Source of the DNA: Certhia americana
Lineage: Eukaryota; Chordata; Aves; Passeriformes; Certhiidae
Assembly: GCA_018697195.1 (NCBI GenBank)
Contig: CM031858.1
Coordinates: 93,295,568 to 93,359,567 of the forward strand
DNA: 64,000 nucleotides
Direction: 5' to 3'
In this document: one piece after another, positions 1 to 64,000 of the stretch
Numbering within the stretch: the stretch's first letter is position 1
Layout of the letters: the number at the start of each line of letters is the position of its first letter
Notes under the pieces: generated by a model
Seen by the model: only the letters and a program-made list of their open reading frames with translations
Databases searched by the model: none
What the model was told of the DNA's origin: nothing
Program-made: the position numbers and the translations under genes

Positions 1-3000
1 GGTGCCCAAAGTGTAGACTATCCTTGCTCCTCTGACTTCAGTATGCTGTTATCAGGGGACACATACAGTCCACAGAGAAAAGCAGGCTTAAACCCCACTG
101 ATTTATAGATTAGGGCACGCTTTGAATACACCTTTTAAAATAAAACTTCAAAATTGATATTTGAATTGCTTAATCAAGATGGCTGCTTTTGGATTTTTAT
201 TTCAGCCTAGTTTTCCTGCCTTGTTTCTGTATGTTTTAGCAATCCTGTGCCAGGCTTGAAGGATACCACCGCTGCTGAGAAATCAGACCTGGATTTCCTA
301 GTTCAGACCACTCCTTTCATGTAGTAAACACAAACCACCAGAGCTGAATTCCTTCTGAAGCCTTCACAGACCAGTCCCCAAAGTACACATGGAAACCAGT
401 CTGTCAGCTTGTCTTCAGGTGGCTGTGTGTGGCACTGCCATGTCAGGGCCCAGGACTGCAGCTTGACAAGGGCATGAAAAGATGAGGCAATTGGTGCTGT
501 AAGCACTGCAAGGCTGAATGCCATTTGGTACACAATGGAGAGCTGCTTTGTGCACATGAGCAGTGTCCAGGCACCTCCACAGCTTTGCAGACAGCCCTGG
601 CTTCGATCAAACTGGGTAAATCCTGGGAAGAGCCAGCTGCCATTGACTATGAGTCAGGACTGCTGACAGACTGACAGCACTACAGCCAGCTGAAAGTCAG
701 CACTACTCAAGTTACTATGAGCAGACTTAAAGCTTGAAAATTTGTCATATTTCCATCCTCAGATATATTGAGCACTTCTACTTTTTTGTGCATGGGCATT
801 TCTGCTGGGTCTTGGGTTGAGCTTCAGCTTTGCTGACCCTGATACAAGCCAGCCTTCTTTCAAAGGGGTGCCCAGACACCTGCACCAAGTACTTTCTGTG
901 CAAGAAGAGTAAAAAATGAGCTGTAAACTCATCCCTAGAGCTGAGTTCATGAAAAGTGCCATCTATAGCACAAAAAGTGAGCTTATTTCTAATGCTTTTC
1001 ACATAGTGTAATCTCCTACTTTGCTTAATGAATTGTAGATGTTCAATCTGAAGAAGGTAGTGAGATTTTAGACATCAGGCATTTTGCACGTCCTAGAAAG
1101 TTTATACCAGGAAACTTATACTGTACCTGTACCACTTCCATCCGATCGTTCTGAGCTCATTGTTGTGTCAAAAGACTCTCTGGGAGTTGTGTCATTCCCA
1201 AGTTTCTGAAAGTGTGAGAAAAGCTCTTAGATTAGTATCATACTTGCAATTAATACAACTCAGTGGTCCTTTTAAGAAAAACCCTCTAATTTGGATGCTG
1301 TGAGGCAGAGAAATCAGTGATAGCAAGAAATGGTGCATTCTCTTTCCTTGTTTCAGATACTGGAGAGCTCAGTGGGAAGGAAACTACCTGATTTGGTACA
1401 ATCTTTGGTACAAGAAACTACTACTGTTTGGTACAAACAAACCTGATTTGTACCTAACACTGCCAGATGCCTATCAGAGTGCAATGACACACTGCCTCCT
1501 TTGTGACAGGTCTCCTACTGCACAGGGGTTGAAACTGTAGGTGCTAGCTGGAAACAGCCTTTTCTCCAAAGATAGTGGTGTATCTAAAACTCCTTGTTTG
1601 AAATAAAAACCTTTTTCTAGAAGATCTAGATTTTGAATATGACTGCTGAATTGATCTTATGCTCTTCTACACAGAAGAATAACTTCTTATTTTAAATAAA
1701 ACTACAACTACAGAAGTAGCAGTACTCACATATTTATAGGATTCCTCTAAATACCAACAGACCTTACTTACTGGAAAAGTGTTTAAATCTACCCACCACA
1801 AACACCTCTGAGTGCTCACTACCTCAAAAGAAAGAGGACTTCTGGTTTATGTGCTGATATTTTGCCTCTCTTCTATTGTCAAAAATAGGTTTCCTAACAT
1901 CTTGGCCTCAAAAAAACCCCCCAAAACAACTGTAGAGACTTTTGTCATGTCATAGATAAGTGAGCCCTGTATATTCATCAGGATAAGCTTAGATGTGCAG
2001 CACTTGTAAAAGAACCAGCCTCCTTTTACTGCCTTATCTGCTACCAAAGCTTAGGCACAAGGACAAATGAGAGGATTCCAAAAAAATAGAAGTAGGTGCA
2101 GGATACAGTAAGAGAGAAAGCCTTATAAAGATTAGGGATAAAAGTGAGATTTTTTTTTTTTTAAGCTATAAAAGTAGGAATAGACTTCTGCAGGCAGCTA
2201 GCTTCAATCTTGATCTTTATTTGCTATTTCAAGACAGTTAGTGTGGCAAACGACTTAAAGCAAATGATTTGTTCTGATGACCACTGCATTTGGTTTTATA
2301 TCCATGCATAAGTCATGCTGATGTGTTCAGGTGACTGCTAGTGCTTCAACACCAACTCTGACTGTCCCTTCCACAGCATTCAGAAATCTCCACCATGTGC
2401 CACACAGAGTACAAACATGATCCCTGCCCTTTGTGGGTTACAATCTGAAAGGCTGCTAAGAAGTCTAGCAAGTAGTTAAAAATGGGACAACAGGAAACAT
2501 TGTGAGGAAGAAAATGGCTACAAGTAGCAGGAGTACATACCTACTACAGAAAGACTGATGTTTTTAGAGTGAAAATAACATTTCAAATACAAGCATAAAG
2601 AAATTATGTCTGAATATCCATGCTGGCTGTGTGCCTTTCCCAGGCATTTCAAGAAAAGATGATTTTGGGGAGTTGCAGAGGACAGTATAGTTTGCCTTAC
2701 AGATTTACTGATACTTCCACTTTGCTCATGTAATTTCACAGCTCCTAAAACAAAGCCTCTCTTCAATACAACAAAGAGAATGGGGATGCTGAGAGTTTGC
2801 CATTCCTGTATAAGACCTGGCAGGGTGATGCTATCTCCCAACCTCTCCTCTAAGAACAGGTGAACACTTAAAATGGCACACTGCATCAAGGAGGGTGATA
2901 TTAGAATAATCACTAAGCTTCTTGTACTGTAAAACCTGATACAATGTTCTTCTGGACAGATGAACTCTAGAAATGCTGCGACTTGTAGTCGTAGAATGCC

Positions 3001-5735
3001 AGAATATTTAGCTACAGTGTCCATATGGACAAAACAAAGTCACCTCCAAAGATAGCAGAAACATTAGGGCTTTGTGCCACTAGGAAGAAACTCAGTTTTA
3101 TTCCCATTTCTTGACCGACATTGATATTTTGGCTGAATTCTCACCTGTTCACCTCCTAAAGCTACAGGTTTTTCTGTAAGACTGCCTTAGTTATATATTT
3201 TTATAGGGAATACCACCCTCCTTTTGCTGGATTTTTCTTCTGTACCTTAGAAAAAAGCCCTTTTTTTTGCAACAATCTTTTAATGGAATGTAAATTCTCA
3301 TGAACTTTCACTGAGAAACAAATTTTCTTATGTAAAGACTGAAGAAAGATGCATAACACTTAGCTACAGTAAATAACTTAGGAGAGCTGCATGACTGTAT
3401 GAAACTAATTTGACTGTGGTTTCTTCCTCCCTCTCTAGTTATGGGACTACTGTGGAAATATCACCATGTACCATGACAAGTAGCACCTATTAGTGTAGTA
3501 CTTAAAAATGCAATTAGGATGTGAGCATGTTTGGCTACCTACTGTATACACATTACAAACAGCTTATGATCCCCAGACAACACTAGACACTGGCTGCCAA
3601 AATTTACCCTGAGACATCAGGTCAATGTAGGTGAATTCATCCTGTAGATAAATAATGCCCAGGCTGTATTTTTAACAGGAATTCGTGCAAGGCTAGGAAA
3701 AACTGCAGAGCTGGGTGCCTCTGAGAGGGAATAAACAGGCTATGAATGATGGTTTCCTCCTAGGCCTTGCTCCAGATATTTAAAAATCCAGTGAGTAACA
3801 CTAGGTGGAGCTAAAAGATCTATTTATGTGCATCCTGAGGCAACACTGATCTGCAAATACTTAACTCTACCATTAGTGCCAATTCCCACGTTGTATTCTA
3901 AGCAGAAGAAAACAAAAATGCATTTACCATCTTTCCATCTACTCTGCACCTGCTCATGACTTTTATCTCTAACAAGACTGTGGTAGGGTATGAATGAAAC
4001 AGTAAATTCCTTCTGGCTTTGTTTTCATGTAAAATAGCTCAAAATATAAGCAGCCATCTGTACCTTACAGGAAAATACAATTTTCTATCATACTGAAATT
4101 CTGATAAATTTGAAGATGCTACAGAACTTGGTATCATAACCATCCTAAACAACGTAGCAGTGGGATGCTGTCTTCTGCAGCTCAAGTGTCAGGACACTGT
4201 ATGATTTCCACCTTCATGAGTATCACAAATAGAAGTGCAAACCTAAATTATTTGATATTGTGATGGATGAAGTATGTGGAAAAATGCTCTTGAACAGCAG
4301 TTCAATTTTGTGTCCTCTGAGCAACATTAAGGACAGATGACTCAGTATTCTGCTGTGTAGAGATTCCTATTTCAGTTCAGTTTTACTGCCACTCTTTTAT
4401 ATATGTATATGTATAAAGACATAGTTTTCCATTCCATAAATTTAAAATTGTACAAAAAATAAGATCAATAATATTATTTCTTGTAATTTAAACCTGAAAT
4501 AAGAGGACTAACCTTTCCAGCTAGTATGTAAGTTAAGTGTGGTAAAAAACCCACCCCAAAACCTTGGAATAGGCAACAACAATTTTTCCTTCTGATGGAT
4601 GAAATTTAAGTTTTCAATTAATATTATGAAAGCTTACCAATTGAAGAAGTCTTTTACTTTCCCCACTTACAAAAAAATTACACATGCTAATATTCTACCT
4701 CAGTCATGTCTTTCCAGATTTGATTCACTGCAGATCACAAGTGTTAAAAACCCCAAAGAGCACAAAGCATACACAATTATGCACTTGTAAAAATTCTTAT
4801 AATCTGGAATAACTTGGTATTTTATAAATTACAGGCAGGGCATAATACTCTTGTTTAAAATCATATGGCATTTTATTTGAAATCTTAGTGCTTTAGAAGT
4901 CAATGAGACTATCCATGGGATTACTTAATACCAATGAGAAAGGAGGGAATTGGTCATTCTTTAGAAAAATCCCTTTTGCATTGAGAATCACTTTAATGAT
5001 CCACAGACAACTGCATTAATTAGAGTCTGCTTACGACAAGACTGGTGTCTGCAGGAATGACTCACACATGATGGCAAGCACTGTAAGACTATGAAGAAAG
5101 GCAAAAATAGACTTTGGGTGTCTTACTTGGCCACAGCAAGACAACTCTGTATGTGCTAAAGGAAGGAAAACACAACAAAGCACAAGATGAGCTTTGTTGT
5201 AAGGTAACACCCTCTAAATTACAGGGGACAGTGATGGCAAACGGTGAACATCTGAGTGCCCTGCACACCGAAGAGGAGGAGAGTAGTGGAAAAAGGCTGA
5301 TTCTCTGGCACTTGTGAAATATGCCAATTGCAGCTGGCAGGAAGCAGAGGATAGAAATGGGGAAGACCAATGGCAAATGGGCATCAGGCAAAATGATGAA
5401 AAAAAAGCACAGAAATGCTTTGGAGTAACACAAGAATATTCCACTCAGTAAATTTGCAGAGTTCCTCCCCAGGATCAGAACTTCACAGAAGAGAAAATTA
5501 CAGAGAGCAAAGGAAATCTGGACAGACAACTGGAAATATTTTTTTTGACAGGTTATGTTCTTTCATTGTTATAAATCAAAGGCATAAAAATAATTATGTG
5601 CAGCATAAAAGAACATAAAAATCAGAAAGTGCAACAAGAGAAGTATATGCCAAATATTGTGAACAGTGACTGGTAGCCAGATTTACTTCTCTGCGTGGAA
5701 TATACAATTTAATATAGAGCAGACCTCTCCATCTG

Positions 5736-5781
5736 TCTGAAAGAGAAGAGTACATCATTTTCTGACAGAGAAGAGTACAGC
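5736..5781. repeat. Imperfect tandem duplication, period 25 bp
   Basis: TCTGAAAGAGAAGAGTACA starting at 5736 recurs as TCTGACAGAGAAGAGTACA starting at 5761, with one mismatch. It is a short local duplication with no evident function. Confidence 0.85.
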
Positions 5782-6033
5782 CAGTCACCACTGTAGTTAA
5801 CTCTGCCACATACCTGAGGTATTGGTGTGCAAGGCACACACAGTAAGAAGTCTGTCCTAGTTTTACCTTTGCTGAAACAATTCCAGTATGCACTGTGAAC
5901 AAACCACACACCATATAGAGTGGAGATACTGAGCTGGGCTTACTAGTTGGCCCCAAGTTATTCTGTGATATTGATGCCTTCTGAAGGCTGACCTGGAACA
6001 GAGGCTAGACAGAGCAAAACGATAAAGTAGGTG

Positions 6034-6039
6034 TTTATT
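6034..6039 (-). promoter_or_regulatory. LTR polyadenylation signal AATAAA
   Basis: AATAAA on the minus strand lies inside the solo LTR, downstream of its TATA box. It is in CARMIL1 sense orientation about 700 nt beyond the donor of exon 6745-7174. Confidence 0.65.
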
Positions 6040-6140
6040 AAAAAGCCTCAATGGGTACACTTGGGCAGCACAAGAGCCTGGCTGGGCAACACCAAAGATG
6101 TACCCCAAAATGGTTACAAAAATGAACGAAGGTCTCACAC

Positions 6141-6147
6141 TTTTATA
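6141..6147 (-). promoter_or_regulatory. LTR TATA box (TATAAAA)
   Basis: TATAAAA on the minus strand sits at the position expected for the U3 promoter of the solo LTR. Whether it is active cannot be told from sequence. Confidence 0.6.
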
Positions 6148-6744
6148 AGTTCTGGTCCATTAGCATATTAGAAACAATTGTACAACCATAGCTTCAGGTT
6201 ATAAAGCTCCAACCTCCCTAATTTTTTTTCTTTTCATTTCACTGTTGTTTTTGTCCTTGCGCTTGAAATTTGTATCAGCTGTCCTAGGTTCCAAGCTAGA
6301 AAAGGAATTGTTTTGTCTACCTCCTCTGTGAAGAGAGCTTACTAGGACCTAATATGAAACCCAGAACTACACACTAAAACAGCATAGAATCTGAAAAATA
6401 TAAAAGCTAAAACTTAAGGCATCAATATGTGCAAACAATTCCATGTCCTCTTCTGTGTTTGTGATGGTCTGACACCAAGAGCAAGGGCAGGTGCCGCCCC
6501 CTCCCCCAGGGAGTGAAAGCACAGGTTAAAGGATTCAACTCCTGTGCCTTGGTCAGGCTGTTTGTGTTCAACCACCACAGCAGAGAGCAATCCTCTTGCA
6601 GGAACAGCACAATCCCTGTTGGAAAGCAGGACTGATCTGTCAAGCCCTAGCCACCAACGCTTGTAGTCCCAACCCACCTCTCCTGAAGACACACAGTTTT
6701 GCTCTTTTTTTTTAACAACTCAAAAGAAATCAAATTGCCTTCAC

Positions 6745-60088
<53,344 letters not shown>

Positions 60089-60456
60089 CTAGAGACAAAA
60101 CATCATCCATTTTTGCAAACTAGTTATGGTTTCAAGACCACACAGAAGACAGTGGTAGGAGCTTTGTGAATACAGAAGGCACTAGCAGCAGCAAAAACAA
60201 CAGCAACAGAAGAAGTTATAGACATCAAAATGACAGCCTATGCACACAGTCCTACTGTTCTCATCCTTACTCTCAGTAATTGCATACAAATGAGAAAAGG
60301 GCCTTCTCTTTCCTTTCTCTTGAAACTACCTCTCAGCCTTTACATCAGGAAATACTTAAATGGTTTAACACAGCAAATCCTTTAGCACTTGTGCTGGGCA
60401 GTGCCTGAAGAATTGGGTTGAATGAATGGCCCAGGACATTTCTAGTGTGTGGTGAT

Positions 60457-60483
60457 AAAAAAAAAAAAAAAAAAAAAAAAAAA
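60457..60483. repeat. Poly-A run (A27)
   Basis: The longest homopolymer in the window. A second run, A17 at 60614-60630, lies 130 bp away. No processed copy was recognised between or beside them. Confidence 0.92.
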
Positions 60484-62044
60484 CTTAGACTAGCATATCA
60501 GCTTGCAACACTGGCACCCTTCAACTCCACTACAGCCAGACCTTACACTGAGCATCTTCTTCCTGCTCTCAGCACAATGCTAAGGTACCAATTTCAAAGA
60601 TAAGTAGGGGGCATAAAAAAAAAAAAAAAATTCAAATTATGCCCCCTGTTGCTGAGAAGAAAATTCAAATAACCCAATTGTAAAACAGCCATAAAAGACC
60701 ATAAACAAAAGAAAACAGTAACATAGTTATTCTTCATTTAAGAAATAGCAATTAAAGAAAAAAATTGCAACAATAGCAAAAATGCCTGGCTGCAAAGTAT
60801 CAATTATGATATTATTAATCTGAAATATTACATGACTATAAAAGAAATGTCAGGATTTAATGAAAAAGCAATGAAATGTTCTAGGAGAAAACATCAACAT
60901 TAAGAATTAAAGTTATGAAATCTTACACACTTATTTACTAATGTTACTGAATTAACACAACTTTTTTTTTCCAGAAAAGCAAAAGCTTTTTTTTTTTTTT
61001 TGCAGCTATGCACATTTATATAAAGTGCATTTCACTTTATAAACACCCCCCAGTAAAAGACTAGCTGAAGTGTGAAAAAATTCTATGGAAATTTTATTTT
61101 TACATTTTCTGTTTTCACATTACTTGCTTCAAAATGAATGGAAAGCTTTTTCAACCTCTCCAAAGCTTTTTCACCTCCTGTGCATAAAAACTGTGCAATA
61201 TTTTACTTAGTTGACTTACTTGGTAAAGACCCTGAATCAACCTGCTGATATTTCTGTATTTGAGGAGGACCATCAACTTTTATCCATGCTATAATTTAAG
61301 AGCCACAAATGCCTTCTAGAAGCATTTTTCAATAAAGATTTGATTCTGCACTTTTTTGAAACTTTGAGGTATGTGATGGGTTAACAAGCAGCTGAATAAC
61401 TTGACCTCAGTATTTGAAGAATGGTGGTCAAAGATAACACCTAAATCATAAATCACATCTGGAGTGTAAGAAGTACAGAACATAAGGCACCTTTACCCCT
61501 CTCCATAAATTAAAGCCTGCCTATCCTTCACCTCATCCTCTCAGTCAGTAGTGAAATTATAGGCTGTATTCAGGCCACAAGTGCTGCAAATTTAACTCAA
61601 CTTTATTTTGGTACAAGCATTTTTAGCATTTGTTGTATAAAAGCCAAAATCATTCAGTTTTGCTTTGTGCTGCTCTCTCAGTGTGGCCCACCACAAGACA
61701 ACCATTTTACACAGAGTGTCACATCTACTATTGCAGAGTCTATGGAAGTGGCAGATCATATGTGGAACTGGATTGCTTGTTGGCAGGGTAAAGTTCTATA
61801 CACTAAAATTATACTCACAATACAATCCAAATGCTTATGGCTATATATACTTTGAGGGTTGAAGTGGACAGTTTTTCAGGAGTAGCTTTCAATCCTGTAC
61901 CAGATAACTCTACACTCAAAACTTTAAATATATAAACACTTCATGAGCACAAATGGTGATATCTATTTAATCTGAAAGCAATGACAAAATCTCCACTTTT
62001 AGGATCACAATTTGCTCCAACTGAGTTAAAATATTATGCACATA

Positions 62045-62061
62045 AATATATATATATATAA
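62045..62061. repeat. (TA)n microsatellite
   Basis: About eight TA units in an AT-rich intron. Confidence 0.85.
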
Positions 62062-64000
62062 GCAGATATGAAGTGCTGCTCGTCAACATCAACTGTGATA
62101 CTGACAAAAGACCCTCTGCAACACCTTCCTATATGACATGCTTCTGAAACTACAAAGAAAAGCTCTTATTCAGAAAGTGAAAAATAACCTTTCTACAATT
62201 AAAAATGCAAAGTGTGTTTAAAGCTATGAGGTACCAACATGGGAAGGGCAATCAAAGCCGCTTACTGATTTAACAATTAAGGTAAAGCATGGAGGGTACT
62301 TACACAGTGACCAAGCTAAGGGAAGCAGAAGGGAAAAGAGTGAAATACATCAGTGCTGAGCAGGTAGAAATAAAAATGTAATTTTCATAGTAAAAAAATA
62401 ATTGAAAAAAACCAACCAAACAAGCAATAGAAAATGATTAAGCTTGGAGATAATATACCAGAAAATTATGGGAGCAAATGAAAAATGGTGGGAGAGGGAA
62501 GGAACACAGATTTATCCTTCCATACTTGAGTACAGCTTGCCTGTGTAGGAAAGAAGAAGGCAAAGCTGAAGCATCAGCTTTATAGCCCCCTAGCAGCGTG
62601 TGCTTGCAGGAACTGGGAGTAGTGGTGACTGGCTCCAAGCTTCCCACCACTCTCTTTCTGAGTGTAGATAACCCTGCCCAGATCCCAGAGGGTCAGGAAG
62701 AGGTGGAACAGGATCCTGAGGCGCTGGGCCTGTTGAGAGCACTCCCAGCTGCTGGCACATCAACTTCCCTGCTGGTGGAAGCATAACTTCTTTCCAAGGC
62801 ACATGAAAATGGATAAAGCTCAGTGATGGGAAAAAAAATGTTAAGGGAAGGATCTATGGAAGTGCTGTCAATTTGGAGGGACCAGCTACAGGAATGCAAC
62901 ACTGAGTTGGGTAGGATTTCTTCCTTTCTGTCACAAGAGTCAGCCATGATCACATGTGCTTTGGTGTCCAATAAATCTCACCGCCCTTTGAAGGGCCCTT
63001 TCACATCCCATCCTGGGTGTTTTTTCATGAAAGGGTAATATTTTCTCTCCTGTCAGCCCTTGTTGATTTACATGCTAATTTATATTCTCATTACTTATAT
63101 TTGTGTTTTATTGATTTATTCATTTAAGGCTATGATCATAAGACTTAATTTTTATTACGGTAATTACTCCTCCCTTTTCCTTCCTTCCTCTGAAAGATAA
63201 ATTACCATCTGTCTGATCCCTCTGCTCAGAAGTCAGAAGCACATGTACTTGACTTGAAAGCTTTTCTATTTGGAATTTACATGTAGTGCTCTTCAAAGTA
63301 ATAATATTTTCCAAAAAGTCTAAAGTATCAAAAACTATGATATGCATTCACAATAATTTGTTTTTTATTCATATGGAAATCTGTGCACATTTCAAAAGCA
63401 GTTGACCACAAACCTAAAGGCAAGGATTCAACATGGTGATCAATATTGCATGTTTTCTGCTTAAAGGGAAACCACTGTATTTGCAGGCACTTCTAGAATA
63501 GTTAATACTCAGATGGCCTTGGAAATATCTAACAAATGGGAGCTTAAAAACTGGGTAAGTAAGAGAAGGCCTTAGCCTAAACTGGTTCATGTTGGTTTTG
63601 GCAAGAGTCCACCACACAGCTCTCTACAAAATGACTTTGCCTCAAGTGGGTCCCCAGAGATGTGTCTGATCTTTTCTCATTCTGCTATAACCATGCAGGA
63701 ATTACCCTGCAAGAGTGACTAGTGGGCAGTCCTGGGAAACAGAGTGCACAGCAAAGCACGGGGAAGCAAGAGGAAACAAGACACAGCAAATAAGCTGACA
63801 CAATTGTTCTTACTTGTTCTTGCGGCCACTTTTAAAGTGCTTCTTTATGTTAGTACCTTTTACCAAAGTTCCTTACTGGCTGGAATTGATTAATTGACTA
63901 GGAAAACAGAATTTCCCCCAAGGTCAAAAAGCAAACCTGCAGAAGAGGGAGCATGTCTTTGGTTCTGAAGGAAGACAGTCGAACCACAGACAAGCCTTCA

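Larger units (their letters stand above)
5972..6424 (-). mobile_element. Solo LTR of an endogenous retrovirus, minus strand, TSD ATAT
   Basis: The 453-bp element starts TGATGCCTT and ends AAGGCATCA, a perfect 9-bp inverted terminus with the TG...CA ends of an LTR. It is flanked by a 4-bp direct repeat ATAT (5968-5971 and 6425-6428). On the minus strand it carries TATAAAA (6141-6147) and AATAAA (6034-6039), about 110 bp apart, in the U3-R-U5 order of an LTR. No internal retroviral sequence is attached, so it is a solo LTR left by recombination. The 4-bp duplication suggests a class I (ERV1-like) origin. It is sense to CARMIL1. Confidence 0.88.
1..6744 (-). other. CARMIL1 intron (left part only)
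   Basis: This is the 5' portion of the intron downstream of exon 6745-7174. The next exon, expected to begin with the proline/serine-rich C-terminal tail, is not in the window. Besides the LTR at 5972-6424 and a 25-bp tandem duplication near 5736-5780, I recognise nothing here. The stretch 6440-6700 is richer in GC and has open frames, but they match nothing I know. Confidence 0.8.
60089..64000 (-). other. CARMIL1 intron (right part only)
   Basis: The upstream intron runs off the right edge. It contains A27 (60457-60483), A17 (60614-60630) and a TA run near 62045-62061. A GC-richer patch at 62570-63020 includes an AATAAA but matches no repeat I know. I found no further repeat-domain exon before 64000. 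Confidence 0.78.

Noticed and set aside
2518..3024. 168-codon minus-strand open frame
   Set aside because: No recognisable domain, no splice sites matching CARMIL1, and composition like AT-rich intron. The simplest reading is a chance frame.
5843..5972. A second LTR next to the one at 5972, suggested by TGTCCTAGTTTT near 5853
   Set aside because: Only the first dozen bases look familiar. There is no paired terminus, and the clear LTR has its own complete ends.
6440..6700. Open frames on the minus strand just downstream of exon 6745-7174, considered as a further CARMIL1 exon
   Set aside because: The peptides (Trp- and Cys-containing, no Ser/Pro/Lys bias) do not resemble the proline/serine-rich C-terminal tail. 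No acceptor-donor pair gives a compatible frame.
62288..62318. Possible 12-nt micro-exon between a TTAG acceptor and a GTAAGT donor on the minus strand
   Set aside because: The exon pair around it would need to keep the repeat frame, and no residues are missing between known family segments here.
63958..64000. A possible CARMIL1 exon at the right edge, ending CTGCAG|GTTTGC on the minus strand
   Set aside because: The translation does not match any part of CARMIL1 that I recall near this point, and the preceding repeat exon should end in a different sequence. The donor-like site is probably chance.

Overview
This is a vertebrate nuclear window, almost certainly from a bird. It is AT-rich, intron-dominated and CpG-poor. 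Its interspersed repeats are CR1 LINE fragments ending in the typical ATTCTATGA-like tail and retroviral LTRs of avian type. Some LTRs recall passerine families, but that is recall and was not searched. There are no operons, CRISPR arrays or structural RNA genes.

One gene explains all the coding sequence I can support: CARMIL1 (LRRC16A), on the minus strand. Sixteen consecutive coding exons lie between 60088 (5'-most here) and 6745 (3'-most here). Every junction has an AG acceptor and a GT donor, and the phases agree across all 15 internal introns. The exons sum to 2148 nt, or 716 codons in one open frame. Residue numbers below count from the first codon of the 60007-60088 exon. Residues 1-~165 are the C-terminal leucine-rich repeats. 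Residues ~165-~450 are the helical (dimerisation) region. Residues ~450-716 are the disordered tail, with the capping-protein-binding CPI motif (517-527, exon 13378-13574), the CSI motif (552-566, exon 9311-9417), and a basic/hydrophobic stretch plus a second conserved block in exon 6745-7174. The N-terminal PH-like domain and first repeats lie to the right of the window. The last proline-rich exons lie to the left. The gene is neither started nor ended here.

Introns make up about 97% of the window. The largest, 13950-32534 (18.6 kb), holds two LTRs and two CR1 copies. I recognise four LTRs (5972-6424, 7471-7908, 20599-21294, 25061-25604) and four CR1 pieces (22332-22487, 30095-30846, 38201-38395, 52680-52790). 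Two LTRs have clear TG...CA termini, inverted ends and target-site duplications (ATAT and ATATG). Three LTRs and three CR1s lie antisense to CARMIL1. The LTR at 5972-6424 is in the gene's sense orientation and carries both a TATA box and AATAAA, so it is the best candidate here for an effect on the host gene.

I did not find a new biological system. The most useful leads are possible intronic polyadenylation or promoter activity from the sense LTR, a weak donor and a T16 acceptor tract in CARMIL1, and a few compact sequence oddities: a G-quadruplex candidate, small exact tandem duplications and long poly-A runs.
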